Positions 26,052-35,729 of a DNA stretch of 46,215 bases are shown piece after piece. Under the pieces are notes generated by a model. It was not told the origin of the DNA and ran no database searches. It saw only the letters and a list, made by a program, of their open reading frames with translations. Source of the stretch: JBKHYJ01 sp046565505 (GTDB lineage: Bacteria; Acidobacteriota; Blastocatellia; UBA7656); assembly GCA_046565505.1 (NCBI GenBank), contig JBKHYJ010000077.1:1-46215 (forward strand). Reading direction: 5' to 3'. A program made the position numbers and the translations under genes. Each line of letters begins with the position of its first letter. Positions within the stretch are counted from its first letter, which is position 1.

Positions 26052-28184
26052 TTGGTCAAAACAATGAACACCCACAACTCCATCGGGCAGATTCACCGGC
26101 CGGCCGCCGGGGACCCCACGGCGCTAAGCCGGGTTCCCCGGAACGACTGGAGCGACATGAGCGGGTCCGAGCACTTCGTCCAATTCTACGAGACAGACCT
26201 CTTCCTCCTCGACTCTCTGAGCAGTTTCATGGGCGCGGGTCTTGGCGAAGGCGACGCCTGCATAGTTGTCGCGACGAAGGGTCATCGGGAGATCCTTCAC
26301 GACCGATTAAGGGCCTGTGGGCTGGACCTCGACGCGGCGATTGCGTGCGGCCAGTACGTCGCGCTGGACGCCGCGGAGACTCTGTCGAAGTTAATGGTTG
26401 GTGGGTCGCCAGACCCCTGGTGTTTCGCGCAGGTCATCGGGAGCGTCATTGCCCGAGCCGCGCGGGGGCGGCGGCGGGTGAGAATCTTCGGGGAGATGGT
26501 CGCCCTTCTCTGGGCTGAAGGGAACCACGCCGCCGCGATCAGCCTTGAGGGACTCTGGAACAATCTGCACGAGACGCAGGCCTTTTTGCTCTTCTGCGCT
26601 TATCCCATGAAAGGCTTTTGCGGCGAGGCGCTGGCCGACGCGTTCGCCAATGTTTGCACGTCCCATTCCCGAGTCATCCCCTCCGAGAGCTACACGTCGC
26701 TCGCCGACCCGGACGAGCGGCTCCGAGCCATCATTCAGTTGCAGCAGAAGGCGGAATCGCTCGAAGCAGAGGTCGCCGAGCGGAAGAAGGTTGAAGAAGC
26801 CCTCCGCATGGTGAAACATGAGCTGGAGATACAGGTCGAGGACCTCCGCCGGTTGCATGAGATGAGCGTCAGCCTGGCTACGACGCTCGACATAGAGTCC
26901 GTGCTCAAGGAGGTGTTGGGCGCGGCGCTGACAGTTCAGGAGACTGACCTCGGTCTGTTGTCGTTGTGCGACCCGAGCGGGGATGGTCTGTCCGCCAAAG
27001 TGCATAGCGGGTTCGACGAAGAGTTTCTCAGGCAAGTTGAGTGGGTGCCCGCGGGCCTGGGCTCATGCGGCACGTGCTTCGAGCAGCGCAGACGTGTTGT
27101 GATTGAGGACGTGGAATGCGACCCTATATTCGCGCCTTACAGGGAGGCGGCGAAGGCTGCGGGCTTCCGCGCCGTGCACAGCACTCCGCTCATAACCCGC
27201 CGGGGCAATATCATTGGCGTGCTCTCCGTTCATTTCCGCCGGCCGCACGTCCCGTCGGAACGTGAGGCCCGCCTGATGGACCTCTATGCGCAGATGGCTG
27301 CCGATATTATTGAGAATGCACAGCTTCATTATCGGGTACAGCAGGAGCTGGAAGAGCGCGAGAAGTTGCTTTCGCGTGAGCAAATGGCGCGCGCCGAGGC
27401 CGAGGCCGCTAACCGCATGAAGGACGAGTTTCTGGCAACGGTCTCGCACGAGTTGCGGACCCCGCTCAATGCAATCATAGGGTGGTCACATTTGCTCAGC
27501 GGGTCCGGGATAGACGCGGCCACGATGGCGCGCGCGGTCGAGACCATACAGCGGAACGCGAAATCGCAAGCGCAACTGATCGAAGACATTCTGGACGTAT
27601 CGCGAGTGATTACAGGCAAGCTTCGCCTCAACACCGGGCCGGTCAATCTGGCCTCGGTCATCAACGAGGCGATTGATTCGGTTCAGCTTGCCGCAAATTC
27701 CAAAGGTATTCAACTGGAGCTGGCGATTGACCCTGCGGCCGGTCATATCTCGGGGGACGCCGGCCGCCTGGAGCAGGTCGCGTGGAATCTTTTGTCGAAC
27801 GCTATAAAATTCACCCCTGCTGGCGGGCGCGTCACGGTGCGACTGGAACGTGCGGGCTCCGAAGCACAAATCACTGTGAGTGATACGGGCTGTGGCATCA
27901 GCCCGGAATTTCTCCCCTTCATCTTTGACCGTTTCCGACAGGCTGACGGCAGCATCACGCGTACGCATGGCGGCCTGGGACTCGGCCTGGCGATTGTAAG
28001 ACATCTGGTGGAGCTTCATGGCGGGACAGCGCGTGCAGACAGTCGAGGAGAAGGACTCGGGGCGACTTTCACGATCGGTTTTCCCCTTGCTGCGCCGGGT
28101 GTGGCACATCCTGATTTGCCCGCGCCTGAGACTCGCAACGATCAATTGCTGAATCATAAACGGAATTCCTTTCCGAGAGCTTAG
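26052..28184 (+). CDS. MEDS-GAF sensor histidine kinase
   Basis: About 710 residues, soluble. Domains: MEDS sensory domain (about 35-200; HFVQFYETDLFLLDSLSSF at its start), a coiled coil (about 215-265), GAF (about 270-430), HisKA with H-box TVSHELRTPLNAIIGW near 465, and HATPase_c with N-box WNLLSNAIKFTP near 578, SDTGCGIS and a GLGLGLAIVRHLVELHGG end block. MEDS domains are known from DcmR-type regulators of one-carbon metabolism and from soil sensor kinases. GGAAGG lies 5 nt before TTG 26052; ATG 26064 is an alternative start. No receiver domain is attached, so a separate regulator is needed. The C-terminal half is closely similar to the next kinase. Confidence 0.92.
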   Translation: MVKTMNTHNSIGQIHRPAAGDPTALSRVPRNDWSDMSGSEHFVQFYETDLFLLDSLSSFMGAGLGEGDACIVVATKGHREILHDRLRACGLDLDAAIACGQYVALDAAETLSKLMVGGSPDPWCFAQVIGSVIARAARGRRRVRIFGEMVALLWAEGNHAAAISLEGLWNNLHETQAFLLFCAYPMKGFCGEALADAFANVCTSHSRVIPSESYTSLADPDERLRAIIQLQQKAESLEAEVAERKKVEEALRMVKHELEIQVEDLRRLHEMSVSLATTLDIESVLKEVLGAALTVQETDLGLLSLCDPSGDGLSAKVHSGFDEEFLRQVEWVPAGLGSCGTCFEQRRRVVIEDVECDPIFAPYREAAKAAGFRAVHSTPLITRRGNIIGVLSVHFRRPHVPSEREARLMDLYAQMAADIIENAQLHYRVQQELEEREKLLSREQMARAEAEAANRMKDEFLATVSHELRTPLNAIIGWSHLLSGSGIDAATMARAVETIQRNAKSQAQLIEDILDVSRVITGKLRLNTGPVNLASVINEAIDSVQLAANSKGIQLELAIDPAAGHISGDAGRLEQVAWNLLSNAIKFTPAGGRVTVRLERAGSEAQITVSDTGCGISPEFLPFIFDRFRQADGSITRTHGGLGLGLAIVRHLVELHGGTARADSRGEGLGATFTIGFPLAAPGVAHPDLPAPETRNDQLLNHKRNSFPRA

Positions 28185-28513
28185 ACCCTCACACGCCCGC
28201 GGCTCATTCATGGCCATGCGTGACTCGCCCGGCCACCTTCATGACACATAATGGTAAGCGATAGATGCGTTTAGCCCGCCGGCATAAATTGGGCTCGCGG
28301 TCTATGATTAGAGATTATGGGATCGAAGTCCGCCAGACGTGTCTGAGAGTTGAATAGGAACAAATCATGAATTATGCTAATGATTCTGCATTTGACGAGC
28401 TATCAGGACTCTGCCGGGACTGTCTGGGCGCTTTCCGAATGAGTGTGAAAAGGTAATCTGTCCTTGACCATCTTCTTATCAAATCTTGCTGCCGACGACA
28501 GGTACTCCATTAA
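28185..28513. other. Spacer between the two kinases
   Basis: About 330 bp without an open frame of note. A short AGCCC/GGGCT inverted repeat near 28272-28294 could end the first kinase transcript, but no T-tract follows. The second kinase may have its own promoter here; none is clear enough to call. Confidence 0.4.
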
Positions 28514-31500
28514 ATGACAAACCGGAACAGAAACACCACGAGCGCCGATGAGCCGCGTGAAGGGTTAGTCAGCATTGAGGAGAGATTCCGCGTCACCTCT
28601 GAGCTGACATTGAGCTTTGCCTATGCCGAACAGGTCGAAGCGGACGGCACGACCATGCTCGAATGGGTCAGCGACACCGTTACGCGTGTGACCGGCTACA
28701 CGGTCAGCGAAATTCTTGCTTTGGGCTTGAGGAATATAACTCATCCCGACGATTGGCCGAATGTGCGCGAGCAGATAATGAGGGTTGTGGCCGGACGGCC
28801 CGGCGCATGCGAGAGCCGCATCCTTACGAAGGGGGGCGAAGTCCTCTGGGTCCGCAACAGCGCGCGCCCCGTATGGGACGAGGCGGTGGGCCGTGTCGTG
28901 CGCATTTATGGCGCGGTCCAGGACGTAACAGAGCAGAGGCTTGCTTTCGACGAGGTGTGCCGAAAGGAACGTGACCTTGCGGATTTTATCGAGAATGCGG
29001 CGGTAGGTTTGCACTGGGTCGGCCCCGACGGGACAATCCTTTGGGCTAACCAGGCGGAGCTGAAGCTGCTCGGGTACGCGAGCGAAGAGTACATAGGCCA
29101 TAACATCGGAGAATTCCACGCCGATGAGGAAGTCATTAAAGACATCTTGCGCCGACTCTCAGGCAATGAAACGCTTCATAGTTACGAGGCGCGGCTGAGG
29201 TGCAAGGATGGGTCTATAAGGCACGTACTCATTAGCTCGAATGTGCGGTGGGAGGGCGAACAATTCGTACACACTCGCTGCTTCACACGGGACATTACGG
29301 AAAGAAAACTTGCCGAGGAGGCCCGCCGCGAGACAGAACGACGCTTTCACATCATGGCCGACATAGGCGTAGCGCTGACGACTAATAATACGCTCGGGCA
29401 AATGCTTGACGACTGCGCGAAGGCAATTGTCACACACCTGGACGCGGCCTTTGTCCGCGTGTGGACGCTCAACAGAGACGATAATGTTTTAGAGCTTCAG
29501 GCCAGCGCGGGAATGTACACGCACCTGGACGGGCCGCACAGTCGTATTCCCGTAGGCCAGCTCAAGATAGGCCTTATCGCGGAGAAACGTATCCCGCACC
29601 TGACTAACCAGGTGATAGGTGACCCGTACATAAGCGATCAGGAATGGGCCAAGAGTGAAGGCATCATAGCCTTTGCCGGTTACCCGCTGATCATCGAGGA
29701 TTCCGTGGTCGGCGTTATGGCGCTTTTTGCCCGCAAGGCCATCGGGGGGGCAACGCCGCAGGTGTTGGAATCAGTAGCCAATCAGGTCTCGCTGGGCATA
29801 AAGCGTATGACGATTGAAGCGCAGCTCCGCGAGGAGACGGAAACGCTGGAGGCCATCAACAGAATCGGGGCGGTGCTGTCGGCGGAGTTAGATCAGGAAA
29901 AGCTAGTACAGGCGGTGACGGACGCCGCCACGGAGCTTACGGGGGCGCACTTCGGCTCATTTTTTTATAACGTCTTTAACGAGCAGGGCGGGGCTTATAT
30001 GCTCTACACGCTGTCGGGGGTCCCCCGCGAGGCGTTCTCACATTTCCCTATGCCGCGGGCCACTGACCTGTTCGGCCCGACCTTTCGCGGGGAGGGCACG
30101 ATACTAATTGCTGATGTGAAGAAAGACGCTCGTTATGGCAGGAACTCTCCCTACTACGGGATGCCGCCGGGCCATCTGCCCGTGACCAGCTATCTAGCCG
30201 TGCCTGTGGTCTCTCGCTCCGGGGAAGTGATAGGCGGCCTTTTTTTCGGCCACCCTGATGCGGGGGTCTTTAAAGAGCGGGACGCGCGCATTGTGGAAGG
30301 ACTCGCGGCACAAACGGCAATCGCGATGGATAATGCGAGGCTCTATCAGAAGGCGCAGCAGTCGGCCGCGGAGCGTCAAGAGCTATTGAACAGGGAGCAG
30401 GCGGCGCGACATGAGGCGGAGAGGGCCAGCCGTGCAAAGGACGAGTTTCTCGGCATGCTCTCACATGAGCTGCGTACCCCTCTGAACGCAATGCTTGGTT
30501 GGACGAGGATGTTACAGACCGGCAAGCTCGGCGAAGATATGTTTGCTCGCGCGATTGAGACTATCCACCGAAACGCGCAGTTACAGGCGCGGCTCATTGA
30601 AGATATGCTCGACGTTTCGCGCATCATCTCGGGCAAGCTTCGCCTGGATGCTCAGCCGACGGACCCGGCAGCGGTAATTAATGCCGCCATTGACACGTTG
30701 CGCCCGGCCGCCGACGCAAAACAGATTCGCCTTCAGGTGGTAATGGATTTCGGGGCGGGGCTTGTCCTGGGTGACCCAGGCCGCTTGCAGCAGGTTGTAT
30801 GGAATCTTCTTTCAAACGCAATTAAATTTACGCCTAAAGGTGGGCGCGTCCAGGTGCAGCTAGAGCGGGTCAACTCTCACATGGAAATAACCGTGAGCGA
30901 CACTGGCCCCGGGATCGACGAAGAATTTCTTCCTTATGTTTTTGACCGCTTCCGGCAAGCCGATGGCACCAGCGCACGCGTTCATGGCGGGCTGGGGCTA
31001 GGACTGGCAATCGTGCGCCATCTAGTCGAGCTGCATGGGGGAACAGTCGAAGCCAGCAATCGCGCTGACCAGAAAGGCGCAGTTTTTACTGTAAAACTTC
31101 CGCAAATGGTTGTCCGCAACCCATCAGGAAGTTTCGCACCGGAGCTGGAGCGCGTACACCCCAACGCCAGCGGGAACCTGCCTTTCGATTGTCCGCCAGC
31201 CCTTGACGGGTTGAAGATACTCGCGGTTGATGACGAAGCTGACGCCAGGCAGCTATTGACGTTCGTGCTCGAACGGTGCGGGGCCGAGGTGAAGTCTTGC
31301 GCCTCGACTGCTGAAGCGCTTGAATGGTTGGGGCAGTTTAAGGCTGACATTCTGGTTTCAGATATAGGGATGCCTGGCGAAGATGGGTATGTGCTTATGG
31401 AAAAGGTGCGATCATTAGAAGCCGAGGATGGAGGGCGGATACCTGCCGTTGCGCTGACGGCCTACGCAAGGGTTGAAGATAGAATGCGGGCGCTGGCCGC

Positions 31501-31591
31501 AGGATACAACATGCATGTGCCCAAGCCCGTAGAGCCTGCGGAGTTAGCAATAGTCATAGCTAGTTTAACAGGCAGGAGTAGGGCGATATAA
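28514..31591 (+). CDS. Hybrid histidine kinase: PAS-PAS-GAF-GAF-HisKA-HATPase-REC
   Basis: A 1025-residue soluble hybrid kinase. Two PAS domains (about 25-140, 150-265) end in the usual DVTEQRLA and DITERKLAEE linkers. Two GAF domains follow (about 280-430, 445-610). The H-box is MLSHELRTPLNAMLGW near 651, the N-box WNLLSNAIKFTPKGG near 762, then SDTGPGID. A C-terminal receiver (about 890-1015) has acceptor Asp in VSDIGMPGEDG near 948 and Lys in HVPKPVEP. It should sense cytoplasmic small molecules or redox state and relay phosphate inside one chain. The HisKA-HATPase part closely resembles the preceding kinase, indicating duplication of the transmitter with different sensors. Confidence 0.94.
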   Translation: MTNRNRNTTSADEPREGLVSIEERFRVTSELTLSFAYAEQVEADGTTMLEWVSDTVTRVTGYTVSEILALGLRNITHPDDWPNVREQIMRVVAGRPGACESRILTKGGEVLWVRNSARPVWDEAVGRVVRIYGAVQDVTEQRLAFDEVCRKERDLADFIENAAVGLHWVGPDGTILWANQAELKLLGYASEEYIGHNIGEFHADEEVIKDILRRLSGNETLHSYEARLRCKDGSIRHVLISSNVRWEGEQFVHTRCFTRDITERKLAEEARRETERRFHIMADIGVALTTNNTLGQMLDDCAKAIVTHLDAAFVRVWTLNRDDNVLELQASAGMYTHLDGPHSRIPVGQLKIGLIAEKRIPHLTNQVIGDPYISDQEWAKSEGIIAFAGYPLIIEDSVVGVMALFARKAIGGATPQVLESVANQVSLGIKRMTIEAQLREETETLEAINRIGAVLSAELDQEKLVQAVTDAATELTGAHFGSFFYNVFNEQGGAYMLYTLSGVPREAFSHFPMPRATDLFGPTFRGEGTILIADVKKDARYGRNSPYYGMPPGHLPVTSYLAVPVVSRSGEVIGGLFFGHPDAGVFKERDARIVEGLAAQTAIAMDNARLYQKAQQSAAERQELLNREQAARHEAERASRAKDEFLGMLSHELRTPLNAMLGWTRMLQTGKLGEDMFARAIETIHRNAQLQARLIEDMLDVSRIISGKLRLDAQPTDPAAVINAAIDTLRPAADAKQIRLQVVMDFGAGLVLGDPGRLQQVVWNLLSNAIKFTPKGGRVQVQLERVNSHMEITVSDTGPGIDEEFLPYVFDRFRQADGTSARVHGGLGLGLAIVRHLVELHGGTVEASNRADQKGAVFTVKLPQMVVRNPSGSFAPELERVHPNASGNLPFDCPPALDGLKILAVDDEADARQLLTFVLERCGAEVKSCASTAEALEWLGQFKADILVSDIGMPGEDGYVLMEKVRSLEAEDGGRIPAVALTAYARVEDRMRALAAGYNMHVPKPVEPAELAIVIASLTGRSRAI

Positions 31592-32215
31592 AGCGAGAAA
31601 GTATCCTTACCTAAGTTTTGTGAAAGGCGTTTCAGAGACTGGAAGTATAAACAAAGATGAAGTTTTCAAATCGTAGAAAAAGACTAAGGCGTATGGCTCA
31701 ATAATTCTAGCCAGAAATCTTATAATTATTTACGTCTGATAACGAAGATTTTTATTTGGTAAAAAAAGTAAGGTAATGTGGATTTGGTGACGCTTAATTA
31801 TTTGTATCAGGGAGAATTAGTGTCATAAGATAGGTTATCAGACGCTGCTTCAATCTTTCAACCTATCTGTTAAGCCCTAACTTGCATTAGAGCCCTAATT
31901 CCTAGATGTGTATGAAGCGGGCATTTTGCCAGTAAGCTTCTTATTCAATTTAATTGCTTGCCAATATTGCAAATAACTTAGAATTCAAACTCTTTTAGAT
32001 GGGTGGGAGTAAGCTATAGGATCATTTAGAAAACGAACTCTATTTTATGCCTGCAACTAACGCCGAGTCATTACCTGAGTTTCCAGTGCTAGAACAGGTG
32101 GAGAACAAGGATATGGCGCCTTTAGGGGGACGCCTGATTTACCTGCGTATATAAAGCCATGCGAATTCATTGCCGGGCACGAACTTGGTTATGTTGAGGA
32201 AGATCACCCAATCAT
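31592..32215. other. AT-rich intergenic region before the flippase
   Basis: About 620 bp, clearly richer in A and T than the genes on both sides. It contains TTGCCAATATTGCAA near 31961, a near-palindrome, and one short open frame (32047-32154). It probably carries the promoter of the flippase gene; several AT-rich hexamers are possible and none stands out. Confidence 0.45.
32047..32154 (+). CDS. Possible 35-residue peptide upstream of the flippase
   Basis: ATG 32047 opens a frame of 35 codons ending TAA at 32154. It encodes a peptide beginning MPATNAESLPEFPVLEQVEN and ending GGRLIYLRI. Its composition (acidic leader-like half, then GG and a hydrophobic-basic tail) is protein-like and superficially like a processed precursor. 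However, no Shine-Dalgarno is visible and no maturation gene is adjacent. It may be a chance frame or relic. Confidence 0.25.
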   Translation: MPATNAESLPEFPVLEQVENKDMAPLGGRLIYLRI

Positions 32216-33757
32216 ATGAATGTAGCTGACGAAAAGGGATCCTCGCTTACAGTGCGGGCCGTCTGGTATTTATGTGCAAAGCTACTAGCCTTTGCCTTGA
32301 GCTTTGCTCTGCCTTTATTGCTGGTTCGCCGTTTGAGCCAGCATGAGTTCGGGATTTACAAGCAGGTCTTCCTCGTCGTCGGAACCGCAATCACGACGCT
32401 GCCTATCGGGTTCGGCATGAGCGCTTTTTATTTCCTGCCGCGCGAGCAGGAGCGGAGCGGGCTTATCGTTTTTAACATTCTGATGTTTTACTCGGTCATG
32501 GGCGCGCTGGCATGTCTCTTGCTCTTTTTCTACCCGGCGGCGCTCGCCTCGATTTTTAATGACGCAGAGTTCCTCGAATACGCGCCGCCGGTCGGACTGG
32601 TGATCTTCCTTTGGGCAGTCTCATCATTCCTGGAGATCGTCGTCATCGCTAATCAAGAGGTTAAGCTAGCAACAGCCCTTATAGTGACCTCGCAGTTTAC
32701 AAAGGCGCTGATCTTGCTGGCCGCGGCCATTTCCTTCGGCACCGTCAGGTCGCTCATTTACGCGGCGATAATTCAGGGCGCGCTGCAAACGATCATGCTG
32801 ATATCTTACGTGCGCGTGCGCTTCGGACTTTTTTGGCGCGGCTTCGACTGGGGCGTCATGCGCATGCAGCTAGCGTACGCCCTTCCGTTCGGCTTGGCGT
32901 CTCTGGTGTTGCGGGCGAACTCGGAGTTGCACAATTATTTCGTCTCTTACAGGTTCGGGGCTGCCGAATACGCCATCTACTCGATCGGATGTTTCAACAT
33001 TCTCCTGGTCGATATTCTCGCCGATTCAGTCGGGGCGGTGATGATACCGCGCGTCAGCTACCTTCAGAGCGTCGGGCTTCGTCAAGACATTATCGAATTG
33101 ATGGCGAGGATGATGCGCAAACTGGCCGCCGTGCTCTTCCCTGTTTACGTATTCTTGCTGATCACGGGGCGCGAGTTCATTACGACGCTATTCACCGACC
33201 GCTACGCCGCGAGTTGGCCGATATTCGCCGTCAACCTCACGCTCGTGCCGCTGGCTCTTTTGGTCAGCGCCTACGATCCAGTCATGCGAGCTTACGCCGA
33301 GCACCGCTACTTCCTGATAAAGGTGAGGGTCGTGTTAGTCGCCTTACTCTTCATCGCCCTGTCGTTCGCCACGAGCCATTTCGGGCTGATCGGCGCGATC
33401 GTCGCCGTGGTCGCTGTGAGCGTGGTCGAGCGGCTGGTCACGACTTTCAAGTCCGCGGCAATACTCGGCGTGACGGCGCGCGACATTCTGTTGTTAAGGG
33501 ACGTGGGTAAGCTCGCTATTGCGGCCGCGGCGGCGGGCCTGGTGGTTCTAATCATGCGATGGGTTCTGCTCGGGGCGAGGCCCCTGACGGTCCTCGCCGT
33601 TTGCGGCAGCCTGTTCCTCTTCACCTATCTCGCGGCGATCATCGCTATGGGAGTACTGACGCCGGAAGAGCGCAAGTCGATCAGGGGCAGCATCGCAACC
33701 GTACAGCGTTTTGCACACCCGAAGCGGGCGACCGCGGCCCTGGGTGAAGAGGCTTAG
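32216..33757 (+). CDS. Wzx-like polysaccharide flippase (MATE/MVF superfamily)
   Basis: A 513-residue membrane protein with about 12-14 hydrophobic segments. It starts with the pattern VRAVWYLCAKLLAFALSFAL, then RRLSQHEFGIYKQVF, typical of O-antigen and exopolysaccharide flippases. Such proteins move lipid-linked sugar repeats across the inner membrane. GAGGAAG lies 10-11 nt upstream of ATG 32216. No glycosyltransferase is in view, so this is an isolated export gene. The next gene on the same strand, 103 bp downstream, encodes a kinase-like/methyltransferase fusion that could modify the exported glycan. Confidence 0.9.
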   Translation: MNVADEKGSSLTVRAVWYLCAKLLAFALSFALPLLLVRRLSQHEFGIYKQVFLVVGTAITTLPIGFGMSAFYFLPREQERSGLIVFNILMFYSVMGALACLLLFFYPAALASIFNDAEFLEYAPPVGLVIFLWAVSSFLEIVVIANQEVKLATALIVTSQFTKALILLAAAISFGTVRSLIYAAIIQGALQTIMLISYVRVRFGLFWRGFDWGVMRMQLAYALPFGLASLVLRANSELHNYFVSYRFGAAEYAIYSIGCFNILLVDILADSVGAVMIPRVSYLQSVGLRQDIIELMARMMRKLAAVLFPVYVFLLITGREFITTLFTDRYAASWPIFAVNLTLVPLALLVSAYDPVMRAYAEHRYFLIKVRVVLVALLFIALSFATSHFGLIGAIVAVVAVSVVERLVTTFKSAAILGVTARDILLLRDVGKLAIAAAAAGLVVLIMRWVLLGARPLTVLAVCGSLFLFTYLAAIIAMGVLTPEERKSIRGSIATVQRFAHPKRATAALGEEA

Positions 33758-33860
33758 GTGATTGACAAAAGGGATTTGGGACCCGGGCTCGTCCCGACCT
33801 GATTGCGTGAATCTCTTGCGGGCCGTTCTGTATGAAGTTGATCGAAAGGAGAGTGAGTGA

Positions 33861-35654
33861 ATGTTGACGATGGAGGCTACGAGAAGGCGCACTGGCGAAG
33901 TAGCTCGGAAGGTTTTTGAGGTAGTCTTAGCCCACCCGGAAGGTCTCCCGTATAACTCCGCTTTGAAGCACGTCAAGCAGTCCATTCCTCTGCCCGTATC
34001 AGATCGCGATACCACTATTTCTCAACTTTTTCTAAAGAGCATAGAGGAGATAGCGCGCCTCGGAATCATTGCCTCGGTGAAAGCCGGCTGGCTGACTAAC
34101 CAGCATGACATCATGTCGGTCACAGAGCTTGGCCGCAACGCCTACACTCGCTACCAGGACCCTGAAGAGTTCATGACGAAGGCCGGCAGGCGCTCTGTCA
34201 TGGGCTGGCTCTCCGTCTCATACCCGCGCCCCTATTTGCTTGCCTGCAAGGCCAAAGATCGACTTATGACCGAATACATGGTTATAAGACGCGTCGGCCC
34301 GCGCCAGCTAGGCAAGAGCGCCTTTAGAAGTTCCTTCGGTGTAGCATCTGCCTGGCAGGAGAGCCTCCCGCTACAATGCCCGCTACGCCTTACGATTCCC
34401 GACCTGAACTTCGCCGACACTGCCGAGTTGATGGACTACTTGGATTCGACGGGCCTCGAATACAGCCAGGGCGGCCACACCATCTACCTCCCGCCGGCGA
34501 CAGTTCGCGCCAGCGCGTTCCAGGTGCTCGCCCGCAACTACCCGCAAGACGCGGGGGTTAAAATTGTCAAGAATCCCGGCGGAGTCGATGACAGCGACTA
34601 TATCTGCAGCGGCCCGGGGCTGGCCAAAGGCGAGAGCCTCATCCACAGAAAATTAACTCACAACCATCGCCAGCTTACGCTTGTAGCGAACTTGATGTTC
34701 AGTAAAGATGTAGGCCCGAGGCTGTACGACCTGGTCGAGTTACGATGCGGCGAACAGGTGTGGACGGCTTACGTCATAGAGCATGTCAATGGCAGGACGC
34801 CCACCCAGCGGGAGTGCGAAGCGGGGTTAGGCAAGATCCGCGCGCTGAAAGATCAGGGGTTCATCAAGATCACAATCCCAGATAATGATGAGGAGGAGGA
34901 TTTCCGCTGCCCCGCCTGCAATAATAACGCGTTCATCGACGGCTCAGGGAAATTCCACTACATAGACTTCCAGAACTTCCTTCTAGTCGATTATGGGTCT
35001 TACCTCAAAGGCGTGGCCGTCCAGGCGGCCGAAGAGACTCATTTCGGCGACAAGAGTCTGCTGCGCGGCGGCCGCTATCTCTACCAATCCGTGCCCGGCC
35101 TGTCTATGCCCGGGAAGCGCAGGATAGATGACCGCATCAAGGTACTGTGCGAGATGATGGAATCATCCGGCGTGTCGGTTAAAGATCGCCTGGTCCTCGA
35201 TGTCGGCTGCAACATCGGGATGATGATAGCCCAATACCTGAAGCTCGGGGCCAAGTGGTGTCATGGGTGGGACAGGGCGTACGTCACGCCTCACACCGAA
35301 AAGCTGCTCCTGGCGCTCGGGTGCACGCGCTTCTCTCTGTCAGGCTGCGACATAGACGAATCCAGGAAGATTGAATCCGACCTCCCCGAAATCCATGCGC
35401 CTTCCCTCGACGGGTGCGTCATCTCCTACCTCGCAGTCCGCTCCCATCTCGGCTGGCTGAACTCGCTCGGGCGCGTCCCCTGGTCCTTTATGATATACGA
35501 GGGACACGAGGGTGAGACGCAGAAGGATTTTGAGACGCACATGGACCAACTGCGAAGCCTCGTAGCGTTTCGCATCGGGGCGGCGAGCAGTTATACCGAT
35601 GGCGACAGCGACCGGCGGACCGTGGCGATACTCTTGAGGGAGACAAACTCCTGA
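33861..35654 (+). CDS. Winged helix - kinase-like - SAM methyltransferase fusion
   Basis: A 597-residue protein with three parts. Residues about 1-110 resemble a Mrr-type winged helix (VFEVVLAHPEGLPYNSAL ... TELGRNAYTRY). Residues about 215-400 look like a protein-kinase fold: hinge-like AYVIEHVNGRTP, a catalytic-loop-like D...NNNAF, and HYIDFQNFLLVDYG near 368 in the DFG position. Residues about 410-597 form a class I methyltransferase with LVLDVGCNIGMMIAQYL near 445. AAAGGAGA lies 9 nt before ATG 33861. Kinase plus methyltransferase in one chain recalls WbdD, which caps O-antigen by phosphorylation and methylation, and a flippase gene lies just upstream; here the domain order is reversed. 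The kinase assignment is moderate and the substrate unknown. Confidence 0.8.
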   Translation: MLTMEATRRRTGEVARKVFEVVLAHPEGLPYNSALKHVKQSIPLPVSDRDTTISQLFLKSIEEIARLGIIASVKAGWLTNQHDIMSVTELGRNAYTRYQDPEEFMTKAGRRSVMGWLSVSYPRPYLLACKAKDRLMTEYMVIRRVGPRQLGKSAFRSSFGVASAWQESLPLQCPLRLTIPDLNFADTAELMDYLDSTGLEYSQGGHTIYLPPATVRASAFQVLARNYPQDAGVKIVKNPGGVDDSDYICSGPGLAKGESLIHRKLTHNHRQLTLVANLMFSKDVGPRLYDLVELRCGEQVWTAYVIEHVNGRTPTQRECEAGLGKIRALKDQGFIKITIPDNDEEEDFRCPACNNNAFIDGSGKFHYIDFQNFLLVDYGSYLKGVAVQAAEETHFGDKSLLRGGRYLYQSVPGLSMPGKRRIDDRIKVLCEMMESSGVSVKDRLVLDVGCNIGMMIAQYLKLGAKWCHGWDRAYVTPHTEKLLLALGCTRFSLSGCDIDESRKIESDLPEIHAPSLDGCVISYLAVRSHLGWLNSLGRVPWSFMIYEGHEGETQKDFETHMDQLRSLVAFRIGAASSYTDGDSDRRTVAILLRETNS

Positions 35655-35729
35655 GCGGGCGTCTTCAGCCGCTCCCCGCGCCAGCCGCGAACAACCGGTA
35701 GCAGTATTACGCCGGGTCGTCCCTTCACT

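Noticed and set aside
26391..28217. Long minus-strand ORFs opposite the first kinase
   Set aside because: The plus strand encodes a complete histidine kinase; the antisense frames have no domain content.
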